A DNA stretch of 64,000 nucleotides from positions 1 through 64,000 of the forward strand of contig DASVTR010000018.1 of assembly GCA_036387475.1 (NCBI GenBank), given 5' to 3'. The position numbers and the translations under genes were made by a program. Below, one piece after another: positions 52,788 through 62,711 of this stretch. Every line of letters begins with the position of its first letter. Position 1 is the stretch's first letter. The notes under the pieces were generated by a model. The model ran no database searches. It was not told the DNA's origin and saw only the letters and a list, made by a program, of their open reading frames with translations. The DNA is from DASVTR01 sp036387475 (GTDB lineage Bacteria > Acidobacteriota > Blastocatellia > Pyrinomonadales > Pyrinomonadaceae).

Positions 52788-55613
52788 GTGAAGATTCCAA
52801 TGATGCCGAAAGGCGTTGAGCACTTTGTAGAGAGAGCCTGCACCAGTCCGTCGAAGCGGTGAAGATTCCAATGATGCCGAAAGGCGTTGAGCACTAGAGA
52901 ACCATGATTTTCCCTATTTCGCTGTGGCGTGTGAAGATTCCAATGATGCCGAAAGGCGTTGAGCACCTTAAGACTATCATCTCCCATCCAACACCATGCC
53001 GTGAAGATTCCAATGATGCCGAAAGGCGTTGAGCACCCTGTAGATAGTCCAAAAGGCTTTTAGTAGGGGTTGTGAAGATTCCAATGATGCCGAAAGGCGT
53101 TGAGCACAAGACGTGCGTTGCCTGTCCGAGCGTGAACGTCGCCGTGAAGATTCCAATGATGCCGAAAGGCGTTGAGCACTTGCTCAGGCCGTTCGCCTGC
53201 GCGACGGTGCGCCAGTGAAGATTCCAATGATGCCGAAAGGCGTTGAGCACATGGTCGCCGTGCCTCCGCTGACTGTGCTGGGAGCGGTGAAGATTCCAAT
53301 GATGCCGAAAGGCGTTGAGCACCCTAACGATTTGTCAGCTTTCAACGCAGAAGCATGTGAAGATTCCAATGATGCCGAAAGGCGTTGAGCACATTGAAGC
53401 TGAAGGCGATATCTGGGAAGCTCGCAAGTGAAGATTCCAATGATGCCGAAAGGCGTTGAGCACGACGAAGGCTTCAAGTTCTTCTTGGCTCATGAATGTG
53501 AAGATTCCAATGATGCCGAAAGGCGTTGAGCACAAGTATCCACCGTGGTATTATCATTCACCATCCTCGGTGAAGATTCCAATGATGCCGAAAGGCGTTG
53601 AGCACGAGAAAAGGTAGCGAAGGTCAGGAATAGGCGGATTGTGTGAAGATTCCAATGATGCCGAAAGGCGTTGAGCACCCCTTCTGGATTGTGACATTGC
53701 CTGCTGATGCTGTGGTGAAGATTCCAATGATGCCGAAAGGCGTTGAGCACGATTAGAGAATTATTGTCCAGTGCCTAAAAAAGTTTGTGAAGATTCCAAT
53801 GATGCCGAAAGGCGTTGAGCACTGTCCTCATTTCAAAAGGACTGAGGAGAGAAATAAGTGAAGATTCCAATGATGCCGAAAGGCGTTGAGCACGTTGCGC
53901 CTCCGGGTTGAAGGTACGGTGAAAACAGGTGAAGATTCCAATGATGCCGAAAGGCGTTGAGCACACCGAATTGACGTGCGTACCCAATGTCTCCGCCCAG
54001 TGAAGATTCCAATGATGCCGAAAGGCGTTGAGCACAAAGAGAGCTTGTTGCCGTTGCTGTCGCGCATCCAGGGTGAAGATTCCAATGATGCCGAAAGGCG
54101 TTGAGCACCAGCGTCGCTTCCCTGTGCGCTCTGAGCGTCTCCGTGTGAAGATTCCAATGATGCCGAAAGGCGTTGAGCACATGGAGAGGTCTTGAATGAA
54201 CGTGCCCGGCTGCACCGTGAAGATTCCAATGATGCCGAAAGGCGTTGAGCACTTGAATTCAGTGGCGTTCAGCACGTACGGCTGGCCGTGAAGATTCCAA
54301 TGATGCCGAAAGGCGTTGAGCACAGTTTCAGAGGCAGGGAGGCTCAAGGTACGTGCGCGTGAAGATTCCAATGATGCCGAAAGGCGTTGAGCACAAATTG
54401 GTGAGCCGCGTTTCTGGCGCTTTATCTGCGGTGAAGATTCCAATGATGCCGAAAGGCGTTGAGCACGTCTTGAGCGATGTTCCGGCATCGCTGCCCTTGA
54501 TGGTGAAGATTCCAATGATGCCGAAAGGCGTTGAGCACTAACCGGTGGGGGCGCGGTTAACTACCTCATGGGCGTGAAGATTCCAATGATGCCGAAAGGC
54601 GTTGAGCACAGTTCCCTTTTGGCGACTGAGACGTATGTCTTCTCGTGAAGATTCCAATGATGCCGAAAGGCGTTGAGCACTCGCTTTGCCGCTGGCGGTG
54701 ATACAACTCTTCCGACGTGAAGATTCCAATGATGCCGAAAGGCGTTGAGCACCTGAGGCTTCGCGACATAGAAGAAATCTTGAAAAAGGTGAAGATTCCA
54801 ATGATGCCGAAAGGCGTTGAGCACCGTTAGCCTTGCGACTGATGCCGTGCTCGCGCAGGTGTGAAGATTCCAATGATGCCGAAAGGCGTTGAGCACAGAC
54901 TGAGAAGCCAAATCGCCAAGCTGATTGATGGTGTGAAGATTCCAATGATGCCGAAAGGCGTTGAGCACAGAATCTCGGCTATTTGATAGCGCGGGAGTTT
55001 TCAATGGTGAAGATTCCAATGATGCCGAAAGGCGTTGAGCACTCTCAGGACGCAGAATCAGTTCGTGGTCATCGTTCGTGAAGATTCCAATGATGCCGAA
55101 AGGCGTTGAGCACACGCATTGGCCGAGTATTGAATAATGTCGAGGATGAGTGAAGATTCCAATGATGCCGAAAGGCGTTGAGCACGAATTTAACCTCAGA
55201 AGTACGAGTGCAGGCGAATGTGAAGATTCCAATGATGCCGAAAGGCGTTGAGCACTGAGATAGAGGTGGCACAAACCACTCAGGATAGTGTGAAGATTCC
55301 AATGATGCCGAAAGGCGTTGAGCACAGGTCAAGGATATTGAGCTTAAAGCGCGCCGGATGGTGGTGAAGATTCCAATGATGCCGAAAGGCGTTGAGCACC
55401 TGTTCGATGCGGAAAACCACCCAGACCCGGCAGCGGTGAAGATTCCAATGATGCCGAAAGGCGTTGAGCACTAGATGGATATTTGACATCAACGCTGACT
55501 CCGACCGTGAAGATTCCAATGATGCCGAAAGGCGTTGAGCACAACCATTGATTAGCGACGAGACGGCGCGCAGTTGGGTGAAGATTCCAATGATGCCGAA
55601 AGGCGTTGAGCAC
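52788..55613 (+). CRISPR. CRISPR array, 40 repeats of 36 bp and 39 spacers
   Basis: A 36-base repeat starts at 52788 and recurs every 70-74 bases to 55578-55613, giving 40 copies and 39 unique spacers of about 34-38 bases. I saw no variant repeat, including the last one. The repeat begins GTGAAGATTCC and ends GTTGAGCAC. In the plus strand ATGCC-GAAA-GGCGT makes a stem with a GNRA tetraloop and leaves an 8-nt handle TTGAGCAC, as expected for Cas6 cutting. It is directly downstream of cas2. Uniform repeats suggest an active array with recent acquisition. Frames translated from the repeats are spurious. Confidence 0.99.
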
Positions 55614-55845
55614 AAGGGTAATGTGATAAGGGGTAAAGCGGTTGGTTCACGCGGCACCGGGTGTCGTAAAATTCTTCGAACAGAAGGGATATCTGCTCTT
55701 TTTCGCTTTTGACTTGAATGGCCGCTAGCCCGATCAGGAGATTTGTGAGAAACTTTTTCACTGCGAATGTAGCATGCAAGCGGATTATGCGCTCTCGGGG
55801 GATTGAATCTCGACTCACGCGGGAAGGTGGACGGCACGCGTCCTA

Positions 55846-56061
55846 GTGGTCATCACACGCTCGCTCGAAACCAACGATAAGCATATCCAACAGGAGCGTG
55901 AAAGACTCGAACGCCGTGCTGATGCGGAATCCCATGCGATGTAACGGCGACTGCGTCAGCTAGAATCCCAGCTAAGACGCCAGTACATCTTCGATGTCGA
56001 TAATAAGATTAAAGAGAAATGCAATGAATTGGGCGGGAAGTTGGAGCACCGCCTGAGCTAG
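55846..56061 (+). pseudogene. Gene remnant, C-terminal tail with coiled coil
   Basis: In one frame the region reads VVITRSLETNDKHIQQERER, LERRADAESHAM, a stop, then RRLRQLESQLRRQYIFDVDN and KIKEKCNELGGKLEHRLS before the final stop at 56061. The charged coiled coil looks like the end of a larger ATPase or helicase of a restriction or defence type. The internal stop and the lack of an upstream body mark it as a decayed 3' end lying between the array and the type III locus. Confidence 0.5.
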
Positions 56062-56130
56062 CCTGAGTTGAGCGAAAAGCTGTTTATGATTTACTGGACT
56101 GTCATCTGAAAGGGTTTAGTGGAATTTCGC

Positions 56131-57411
56131 ATGGCTGAAACGAACCTCGCCAAGTTTAAGAAGCTGTTGTCTGAGTTGTTCATGCTCGATCAGGCTGATC
56201 TTGACTTTGGTATTTATCGGATCATGAACGCGAAGCGTGAGGAGATTACACGCTTTCTCACCAACGACCTGTTACCGCAGGTGAAGGGCGAGTTGGAGAC
56301 GCTCAGTACGAGCGGCCGGGCGCAAGCCGAAGCAGAATATCGAGAGGCGCTGGAACAGGCGAAGCGCTTTGGCGTCGCTGGCCCGGAGAATGCGCCGCCT
56401 GTCGTCGAAGCACGGATGAAATTGGAAGCATCGGTTGGTGTGGCGGCGATGGAGTCTGAGGTCTTCTCGCATCTCTTCAACTTCTTCCGCCGCTACTACA
56501 GTGAGGGAGATTTCCTAAGCTTGCGACGCTACAAGGAGGGCGTGTACGCGATTCCCTACGAAGGCGAGGAGGTCAAGCTTTACTGGGCAAACGCAGACCA
56601 GTATTACATCAAGACGAGCGAGAATTTCCGCGACTACATCTTTAAGCTTTCTGACGAAAGGCGCGTCCACTTCAAACTCGTCGCTGCCGACACAGAGCAA
56701 AACAACAATAAAGCCGTCGAAGGTCAGGAGCGGCGTTTCATCCTGAGCGAACGGGAGCCGCTCGTTGAAGAAAATGGCGAACTCCTTATCCGCTTCGAGT
56801 ATCGCACCGATGCGGAGAAACGCAAGCAAGCAGATTTGAACACAGAGGCGGTTCGGCAGGTTCTGAGTAACGAACGCTTCGGTGATTGGACAGAGGCGCT
56901 CCAGGCGAAGGCTCCGACGGAGAAGAACCCAAACCGTACATCGTTGGAAAAGCATCTGACCGATTATACCAGCCGCAACACGTTCGACTATTTCATACAT
57001 AAAGACCTCGGCGGTTTCCTGCGCCGTGAGCTTGATTTCTACATCAAGAACGAGGTCATGCATCTAGACGACATCGAATCGGAGGTGGCACCGCGCGTCG
57101 AGCAGTATCTCTGTAAGGTCAAAGCGATACGCCGTATCGCTCACAAGATCATCGCTTTCCTCGAGCAGTTAGAGAATTTTGAGAAGAAGCTCTGGCTCAA
57201 GAAGAAGTTCGTCGTCGAGACGAACTACTGCGTGACGCTAGACCGCGTACCGGAAGATTTGTACGTTGAGATTGTCGCCAACGACGCGCAGCGCGAGGAA
57301 TGGGTGCAGCTATTTGCAATAAACGAGATAGCGGGTAACCGTTTGATTATAAAGGAATTCCCCCCCCCCCCCCCCTTGCATTCTGTGTACCACTCACGAT
57401 TGAGTTCTTAA
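56131..57411 (+). CDS. mod: Type III modification methyltransferase, N-terminal part, frame ended at a poly-C tract
   Basis: The frame from ATG 56131 (or GTG 56119) reads NLAKFKKLLSELFMLDQADL, then DFGIYRIMNAKREEITRFL, the usual opening of adenine-specific methyltransferases of type III-like systems. It continues to FAINEIAGNRLIIKEFPPPP before stopping at 57411. The run of 16 C at 57360-57375 puts the ribosome in the wrong frame. Both catalytic motifs lie downstream, so this product should be inactive. With 14 or 17 C the frame would continue as LAFCVPLTIEFLKANPFLI into the next segment. I read the gene as phase-variable and OFF here. Confidence 0.85.
   Translation: MAETNLAKFKKLLSELFMLDQADLDFGIYRIMNAKREEITRFLTNDLLPQVKGELETLSTSGRAQAEAEYREALEQAKRFGVAGPENAPPVVEARMKLEASVGVAAMESEVFSHLFNFFRRYYSEGDFLSLRRYKEGVYAIPYEGEEVKLYWANADQYYIKTSENFRDYIFKLSDERRVHFKLVAADTEQNNNKAVEGQERRFILSEREPLVEENGELLIRFEYRTDAEKRKQADLNTEAVRQVLSNERFGDWTEALQAKAPTEKNPNRTSLEKHLTDYTSRNTFDYFIHKDLGGFLRRELDFYIKNEVMHLDDIESEVAPRVEQYLCKVKAIRRIAHKIIAFLEQLENFEKKLWLKKKFVVETNYCVTLDRVPEDLYVEIVANDAQREEWVQLFAINEIAGNRLIIKEFPPPPPLHSVYHSRLSS
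57360..57375 (+). repeat. Homopolymer of 16 C inside the methyltransferase gene
   Basis: Sixteen consecutive C at 57360-57375, within coding sequence. Fourteen or seventeen would join the upstream and downstream frames into one protein of about 1020-1030 residues. Such tracts drive slipped-strand phase variation in many type III mod genes. Confidence 0.9.
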
Positions 57412-59204
57412 AAGCCAATCCATTTCTAATACTCGACACGAAGTTTTTCGAGCAGGAGTTCAAGGACAGACTGCTGGCGAGCTTCGGGAATCTAGACGAG
57501 CAGACAGACGGGCTGCTAATCCACGGCGAGAACTTTCAGGCACTCAATCTGCTTCAGGAGCGATATCGTAAGCAAGTAGATTGTATATACATAGATCCAC
57601 CTTACAACACGAACGCTGTCCCTATTATCTATAAAAACAATTACAAAGACTCATCATGGCTTAGCTTGGTTTATGACAGAATGCTGCTCGCTTCTATGAT
57701 GTTTGAAGAAGAAACAGGCGTGATGAGCGTCGCAATTGATGATTATGAATTAGCCAATTTATCAAAAGTGATTCAACAGGCTTTGCCCCACTATGAGATT
57801 CAAAGGGTCATAGTGAATCACTATCCTGGTTCTGGCACAGGGAGGTCGAACGTCTCGCGCACCCATGAATACAATCTATTCGTACTTCCTGCGGGTGCTG
57901 ATGTTCTGCGTGGTAAAGAAAGAGAAGAAGGGTTGCGTGAACGTAATTTCAGACGAAGTGGTACCGGAGATAACAATTATAGAATAGGCAGGCCAAACAG
58001 CTTTTTTGCAATACTCGTCGATCCTACGACTTATCAAATAAAGGGGCTAGAGCCACCGCCCACAATTGATAAGAAGGATTATCCGCGAGAGCGTACAAAG
58101 GATGGTTGGCTAAGAATCTACCCATTCGGAGAAGATGGGTCGGAAAGGGTATGGAGTTTAAGTTACGAGGGAGCAGCTCAGGCATTAAGCGATGGCCTAT
58201 TGATTTGTACTAAAAACATGGTCATCAATCGGCTCTACAAAGATGAGAAAGCACGAAACCTACTTCAAAGTGTGTGGCTTGGTAAAAAGTTTAATGCGAC
58301 CTCTTATGGAACCAATCTTCTCACTGATATGTTCGGCACGTCTGGACTTTTTTCCTATCCCAAGTCTCTTTATACGGTTTCTACAGCTATAGATACTGTT
58401 ACCTTTGATGCTGAAAGAGCACTGGTTTTAGATTTCTTCGCTGGCTCTGGCACAACCGGCCATGCTGTAATTGATTTGAATAGAGAGAAGGGCAATCGTC
58501 TAAAATATGTGATTGTCGAGATGGGCGAATACTTTGATGTAGTAACGAAGCCACGCATTCAAAAGGCTATCTACTCGAAAGATTGGAGCGGCGGCAAACC
58601 AATTTCGCGCGAAGGTTCAAGCCATCTCTTCAAATACATCTGTCTCGAATCCTACGAAGACGCGCTTAACAATATCGAATTGAAGCGCACCGAAGAACAG
58701 GCTTCCCTGCTCGAAGTGCATGATGAGTTCCGCGAAGATTATATGCTTCGGTATATGCTCGATGTTGAGGCGCGCGGCTCAGCCAGTCTCCTCAACATCG
58801 AAACCTTCGTAGACCCGTTTAATTATCAACTCAACGTCGCTACTGGCGCGAGCGTGGGCGAGACGCGACCGGTCACTATCGACCTCATCGAAACCTTCAA
58901 CTACCTGCTTGGCCTTCGTGTCAAACAAGTGGATGCGATTCGCGGCTTCCGCGTCATTGAAGGCACGAACCCCGAAGGCGAAAAGGCGCTCGTTATCTGG
59001 CGCAACACACGCGAGAAATCTAACGACGACCTGGATCAGTTCTTCCAGAAGCAGGGATACAACACGCGCGACAGGAAGTTCGACCTCATCTACACGAACG
59101 GCGACAGCAATCTGGAAAACCTCAAGCGCGACAACGAAACGTGGAAAGTGCGCCTTATCGAAGAAGAGTTTCAGCGCTTGATGTTCGACGTGCAGGACGT
59201 TTAA
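57378..59204 (+). CDS. mod: Type III modification methyltransferase, catalytic part (out of frame with its start)
   Basis: From the poly-C tract this frame is open for about 609 codons. It holds DTKFFEQEFKDRLLASFGNL, then LLIHGENFQALNLLQERYR, the catalytic IYIDPPYNT (57587-57613), and the SAM-binding VLDFFAGSGTTGHAVIDLNRE. The DPPY-before-FxGxG order is that of beta-class N6-adenine methyltransferases. A TTG at 57666 could open an internal product, but that would lack DPPY. The C-terminal part (NLLGL-like LIETFNYLLGLRVKQVDAIRG, in parts) is typical of the family. The res gene follows after 13 bases. Confidence 0.85.
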   Translation, partial: AFCVPLTIEFLKANPFLILDTKFFEQEFKDRLLASFGNLDEQTDGLLIHGENFQALNLLQERYRKQVDCIYIDPPYNTNAVPIIYKNNYKDSSWLSLVYDRMLLASMMFEEETGVMSVAIDDYELANLSKVIQQALPHYEIQRVIVNHYPGSGTGRSNVSRTHEYNLFVLPAGADVLRGKEREEGLRERNFRRSGTGDNNYRIGRPNSFFAILVDPTTYQIKGLEPPPTIDKKDYPRERTKDGWLRIYPFGEDGSERVWSLSYEGAAQALSDGLLICTKNMVINRLYKDEKARNLLQSVWLGKKFNATSYGTNLLTDMFGTSGLFSYPKSLYTVSTAIDTVTFDAERALVLDFFAGSGTTGHAVIDLNREKGNRLKYVIVEMGEYFDVVTKPRIQKAIYSKDWSGGKPISREGSSHLFKYICLESYEDALNNIELKRTEEQASLLEVHDEFREDYMLRYMLDVEARGSASLLNIETFVDPFNYQLNVATGASVGETRPVTIDLIETFNYLLGLRVKQVDAIRGFRVIEGTNPEGEKALVIWRNTREKSNDDLDQFFQKQGYNTRDRKFDLIYTNGDSNLENLKRDNETWKVRLIEEEFQRLMFDVQDV

Positions 59205-59217
59205 GGAGAAGGCCACC

Positions 59218-62200
59218 ATGTCGCAAGCTACGAAGACTGCTCGCTACCCGCGCGCCCGGCGCGTAAACGCATCGGTGCCGCTCAAATTCGACCAGCGCCT
59301 TGTCCTTAACCAGTGGATGCTATCGCTCTTTGAGGTTGACAACTCCGACCAACTGGCCGATATGCTCAAAGATTCTAGCCTTGAAGGTTTCGACGAGGAC
59401 AACATCTCGCTCTTTCATCATCGGCTCGCCACGCGACTCTTCGAGCGTCGCAAACTCTCGGCACAGCAGTTACTTGAATATGACCAGAACATTGTCCGTC
59501 ACTGGCAAGCAATTACAAAGAAGCGCAACCTGATCGGCCACCCGCTCTACCCCAAATATTTTCAGTATCTCTCGCTTCTCTTCACAGAGCTTTACCTCGA
59601 CCACTATTTCCATAACCCTGCGAAGCTCCTCGCCGATCTCAACGGGCACGTCGCGGAATTCAACGCCGACAAGCCGCAGTCAGATCAGATCGAACCATAC
59701 GAAGAGGTGCAACTCAACAAGCTCGCCTTCTGGAACGCGACCGGTTCAGGCAAGACGCTCCTCATGCACATCAACATCCGGCAGTACCAGCACTACCAAG
59801 CCCAATACGGTCGTGGGCGCAAGTTGAACCGCATTATCCTGCTTACGCCCAACGAGGGACTTTCGCGCCAGCACCTCGGAGAGTTTGCGGAATCGGGCAT
59901 CGCGGCTGAGTTATTTATCAAGGAAGGGCGCGGCCTCTTCGCCGGCCACTCTATCGAGATCATAGACATCCATAAACTCAAGGATGAGATGGGCGACAAG
60001 ACGGTAGCTGTTGATGCCTTCGAGGGCAACAACCTCGTCCTCGTTGACGAAGGCCATCGCGGGGCTGGCGGTGTCGAATGGATGGACAAGCGCAACCGCC
60101 TCTGCGAAAACGGATTCTCTTTTGAATATTCGGCCACGTTCGGTCAGGCCATCAAAGCCGCGAGGAATGCGCGGCTCACGCAGGAATATGCCAAGTGTAT
60201 CCTCTTCGACTATTCCTATAAATATTTCTACCGCGACGGCTACGGCAAGGACTACCAGATTCTCAACTTGGAAGACGATTCGCACGAAGAGATTCGAGAG
60301 CTTTACCTGACCGCCTGCTTTCTCGTTTTCTATCAACAACTGCGACTCTTCATGGATCAGCGCGACGCCTTCCGGCCTTACCTGATAGAACATCCCCTCT
60401 GGGTTTTCGTCGGCGGGAGCGTTAATGCCGTGCGGACGCAGAACGGTCGCAAGGTCTCGGACGTTCTCAGCATCCTGCTCTTCCTCGCGGGCTTCGTGCG
60501 AAACCGCGCGGAGACAGTCCGGCGCATCGAACGCCTTCGCACAGGTCACGCCGGGCTGCTGGATTCGCGTAATCACGAGATATTCGCGGGTGCGTTCAAT
60601 TACTTGGCGGGACAAACTCGTTCGTCAGAAGAGATTTACAGCGATATATTGCAGGCTGTTCTTAACGCTCCCGTTCAAGCTGCGCTCCATGTCGAGAATT
60701 TGAGGGGCACTGATGGGGAAATCGCCCTGCGCCTCGGCGACAATCCGCCGTTCGGCCTCATCAACGTCGGCGACCCTGCCGCACTCTGCAAGCTCTGTGA
60801 AGAACACAGCGAGATGGTTGTCACCGAGCGCGAGTTATCCGGCTCTCTCTTTCGCGGCATCAACGAGGCGGACACGACAGTCAACATTCTGATCGGCTCG
60901 AAGAAATTCACTGAAGGCTGGAATAGCTGGCGCGTCTCGACAATGGGACTGATGAACATCGGACGCTCCGAAGGCTCCGAGATCATCCAGCTTTTCGGTC
61001 GCGGGGTGCGCCTCAAGGGCTACGAATTCTCTCTCAAGCGCAGCCAACGTCTTGAAGGTATTGGCTCGCCTAAATATATCGAGACGCTGGAAACTCTCAA
61101 TATCTTCGGCATCCGCGCCGACTACATGAGGCAGTTTAAAGAATATCTCGCTGACGAAGGTTTGCCCGCCAATAAGGAGCGCATCGAATTCAATCTGCCG
61201 GTCATTAACAATCTCGGGACAAAGAAGCTGCGGATGATTCGCCTGAAGGACGGCATTAACTTCAAGCGCAAAGGCTCGAAGCCGACGCTCGCGCTCCCCA
61301 ACGACCAACTGTCTCGACACCCCGTCACGGTAGATTGGTATCCAAAGATACAGATCGAGCGAAGCAAAGGCATCCAGGCGATTATGGATGTGGCGGTCAA
61401 GGACGTTTGCACATTCAACAGCCATCATCTGGCTTTCTTAGATATAGAAGCAATCTTCTTTGAACTGGAACGCTTCAAGAACGAACGCTCATGGTACAAC
61501 CTGAACCTGCCGCGCGAGAGCATCCGCGAGCTTTTGTCGTCAAAAGGTTGGTATCGCCTGCTGATTCCCAAAGAGGAGTTAGCCTTTACAAATTTTGGCA
61601 AGGTACGGTTGTGGCAGGAAATCGCGACGACTCTGCTCAAGAAGTATTGCGACAGGTACTATAAGTACCGTAAGAACGAATATGAAATGCCGCACCTTGA
61701 GTTCTGCGATTTAAGCGCAGATGATCCGAATTTCTTTGATGAATATCGCTTCCTCATTGACGAATCGCGTGAGGACATAATTGCGACGCTCCAGCAACTC
61801 AAAGACGCGATTGAGCGCAAGGAGTTGCGGGATATTGACATCTCAAATCTTCAAGCTATCTTCTTCGGTCAGCATTTATACGCACCGCTGATTTACCTGA
61901 ACAGCGATTTGATCCAGGTGCAGCCCGTTCATCTGAACGAGGGCGAGAGAGATTTCATTGTCGATCTACGCTTCTTCTACCAGGATAATCGAGAGTCCTT
62001 CCGTGACAAAGAATTGTACTTACTGCGTAATATGAGCCGCGGGCGCGGCATTGGATTTTTCGAAGCGGGCAACTTCTATCCCGATTTCATTCTCTGGCTT
62101 GTTGATGGTAAGCGCCAGCACGTCACTTTCGTTGATCCAAAGGGCATCCGTAACCTGCAAGGACCGGATGATCCCAAGATCCGCTTCTATCGCACAATCA

Positions 62201-62400
62201 AAGACCTTGAGGCACGACTTGGCGACACCAATGTTGTCTTGGACTCCTTCATACTCTCGAATACCCCTTATCAGCAGGTAAGTTGGTGGGACGGTGGTAT
62301 GACGTTAGCCGACTTCGAATCTCGTCATGTTCTATTTACTAAACCTGATAGACATATCTACATCAGCAGGATGCTCCACGAAATCTTAGGACGTAAGTAA
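59218..62400 (+). CDS. res: Type III restriction enzyme Res subunit
   Basis: 1060 residues. It is an SF2 translocase-nuclease that cuts after head-to-head encounter of Mod-Res complexes. Walker A is FWNATGSGKTLLM (about 173-185), the DEAH-like box LVDEGHRGAGG (about 274-284), followed by FEYSATFGQA and the C-terminal helicase motif IIQLFGRGVRLKGYEF. The nuclease domain lies near 940-990: FYPDFILWLVDGKRQHVTFVDPKG (in parts), a PD-(D/E)XK variant with Asp-Pro-Lys. AAGGAG precedes the ATG. Res needs Mod for target recognition, so its activity should follow the poly-C switch. Confidence 0.93.
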   Translation: MSQATKTARYPRARRVNASVPLKFDQRLVLNQWMLSLFEVDNSDQLADMLKDSSLEGFDEDNISLFHHRLATRLFERRKLSAQQLLEYDQNIVRHWQAITKKRNLIGHPLYPKYFQYLSLLFTELYLDHYFHNPAKLLADLNGHVAEFNADKPQSDQIEPYEEVQLNKLAFWNATGSGKTLLMHINIRQYQHYQAQYGRGRKLNRIILLTPNEGLSRQHLGEFAESGIAAELFIKEGRGLFAGHSIEIIDIHKLKDEMGDKTVAVDAFEGNNLVLVDEGHRGAGGVEWMDKRNRLCENGFSFEYSATFGQAIKAARNARLTQEYAKCILFDYSYKYFYRDGYGKDYQILNLEDDSHEEIRELYLTACFLVFYQQLRLFMDQRDAFRPYLIEHPLWVFVGGSVNAVRTQNGRKVSDVLSILLFLAGFVRNRAETVRRIERLRTGHAGLLDSRNHEIFAGAFNYLAGQTRSSEEIYSDILQAVLNAPVQAALHVENLRGTDGEIALRLGDNPPFGLINVGDPAALCKLCEEHSEMVVTERELSGSLFRGINEADTTVNILIGSKKFTEGWNSWRVSTMGLMNIGRSEGSEIIQLFGRGVRLKGYEFSLKRSQRLEGIGSPKYIETLETLNIFGIRADYMRQFKEYLADEGLPANKERIEFNLPVINNLGTKKLRMIRLKDGINFKRKGSKPTLALPNDQLSRHPVTVDWYPKIQIERSKGIQAIMDVAVKDVCTFNSHHLAFLDIEAIFFELERFKNERSWYNLNLPRESIRELLSSKGWYRLLIPKEELAFTNFGKVRLWQEIATTLLKKYCDRYYKYRKNEYEMPHLEFCDLSADDPNFFDEYRFLIDESREDIIATLQQLKDAIERKELRDIDISNLQAIFFGQHLYAPLIYLNSDLIQVQPVHLNEGERDFIVDLRFFYQDNRESFRDKELYLLRNMSRGRGIGFFEAGNFYPDFILWLVDGKRQHVTFVDPKGIRNLQGPDDPKIRFYRTIKDLEARLGDTNVVLDSFILSNTPYQQVSWWDGGMTLADFESRHVLFTKPDRHIYISRMLHEILGRK

Positions 62401-62441
62401 GCTCAAAACGCTTTCGTCAGCTTTATTAGTATTCCGGCTTC

Positions 62442-62470
62442 TTGACAAAGAACTATCTGTGAGGAATATT
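62442..62470 (+). promoter_or_regulatory. Candidate promoter of the last gene
   Basis: TTGACA (62442-62447), 17 bases, then AATATT (62465-62470). The -35 box is a perfect match and the -10 matches in four of six bases. It lies 230-242 bases upstream of the start of the gene that leaves the window. The remainder of 62401-62699 shows no credible coding frame. Confidence 0.5.
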
Positions 62471-62711
62471 ACTCGCGGAAGTTTAAGGCTCTATCCGTTG
62501 CCTCTCGGGAGTTTGGACGTCTTCATTCTTTTTAAGCTCTCGCCAGTTCAGCTTACTGATTGATGCCTCTCACCACGTGGCATCACCTCGGCATCCTGTA
62601 ATTCACATTGCCCGGCACAAGATGCCCTTTGCAGTTGCGTGACGGTTTTGAAGAAGCCGTTGTCTTCTTTAGGCCAATCCGCGTCTTGGAGAAAGAAGCT
62701 TGTTCAATTAC

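Noticed and set aside
52718..55837. Many minus-strand frames with repeated LNAFRHHWNLH or STPFGIIGIFT
   Set aside because: They are translations of the 36-base CRISPR repeat and have no independent support.
56131..62400. DISARM or BREX system
   Set aside because: The methyltransferase and translocase-nuclease pair matches type III restriction-modification, and the other genes of those systems are absent.
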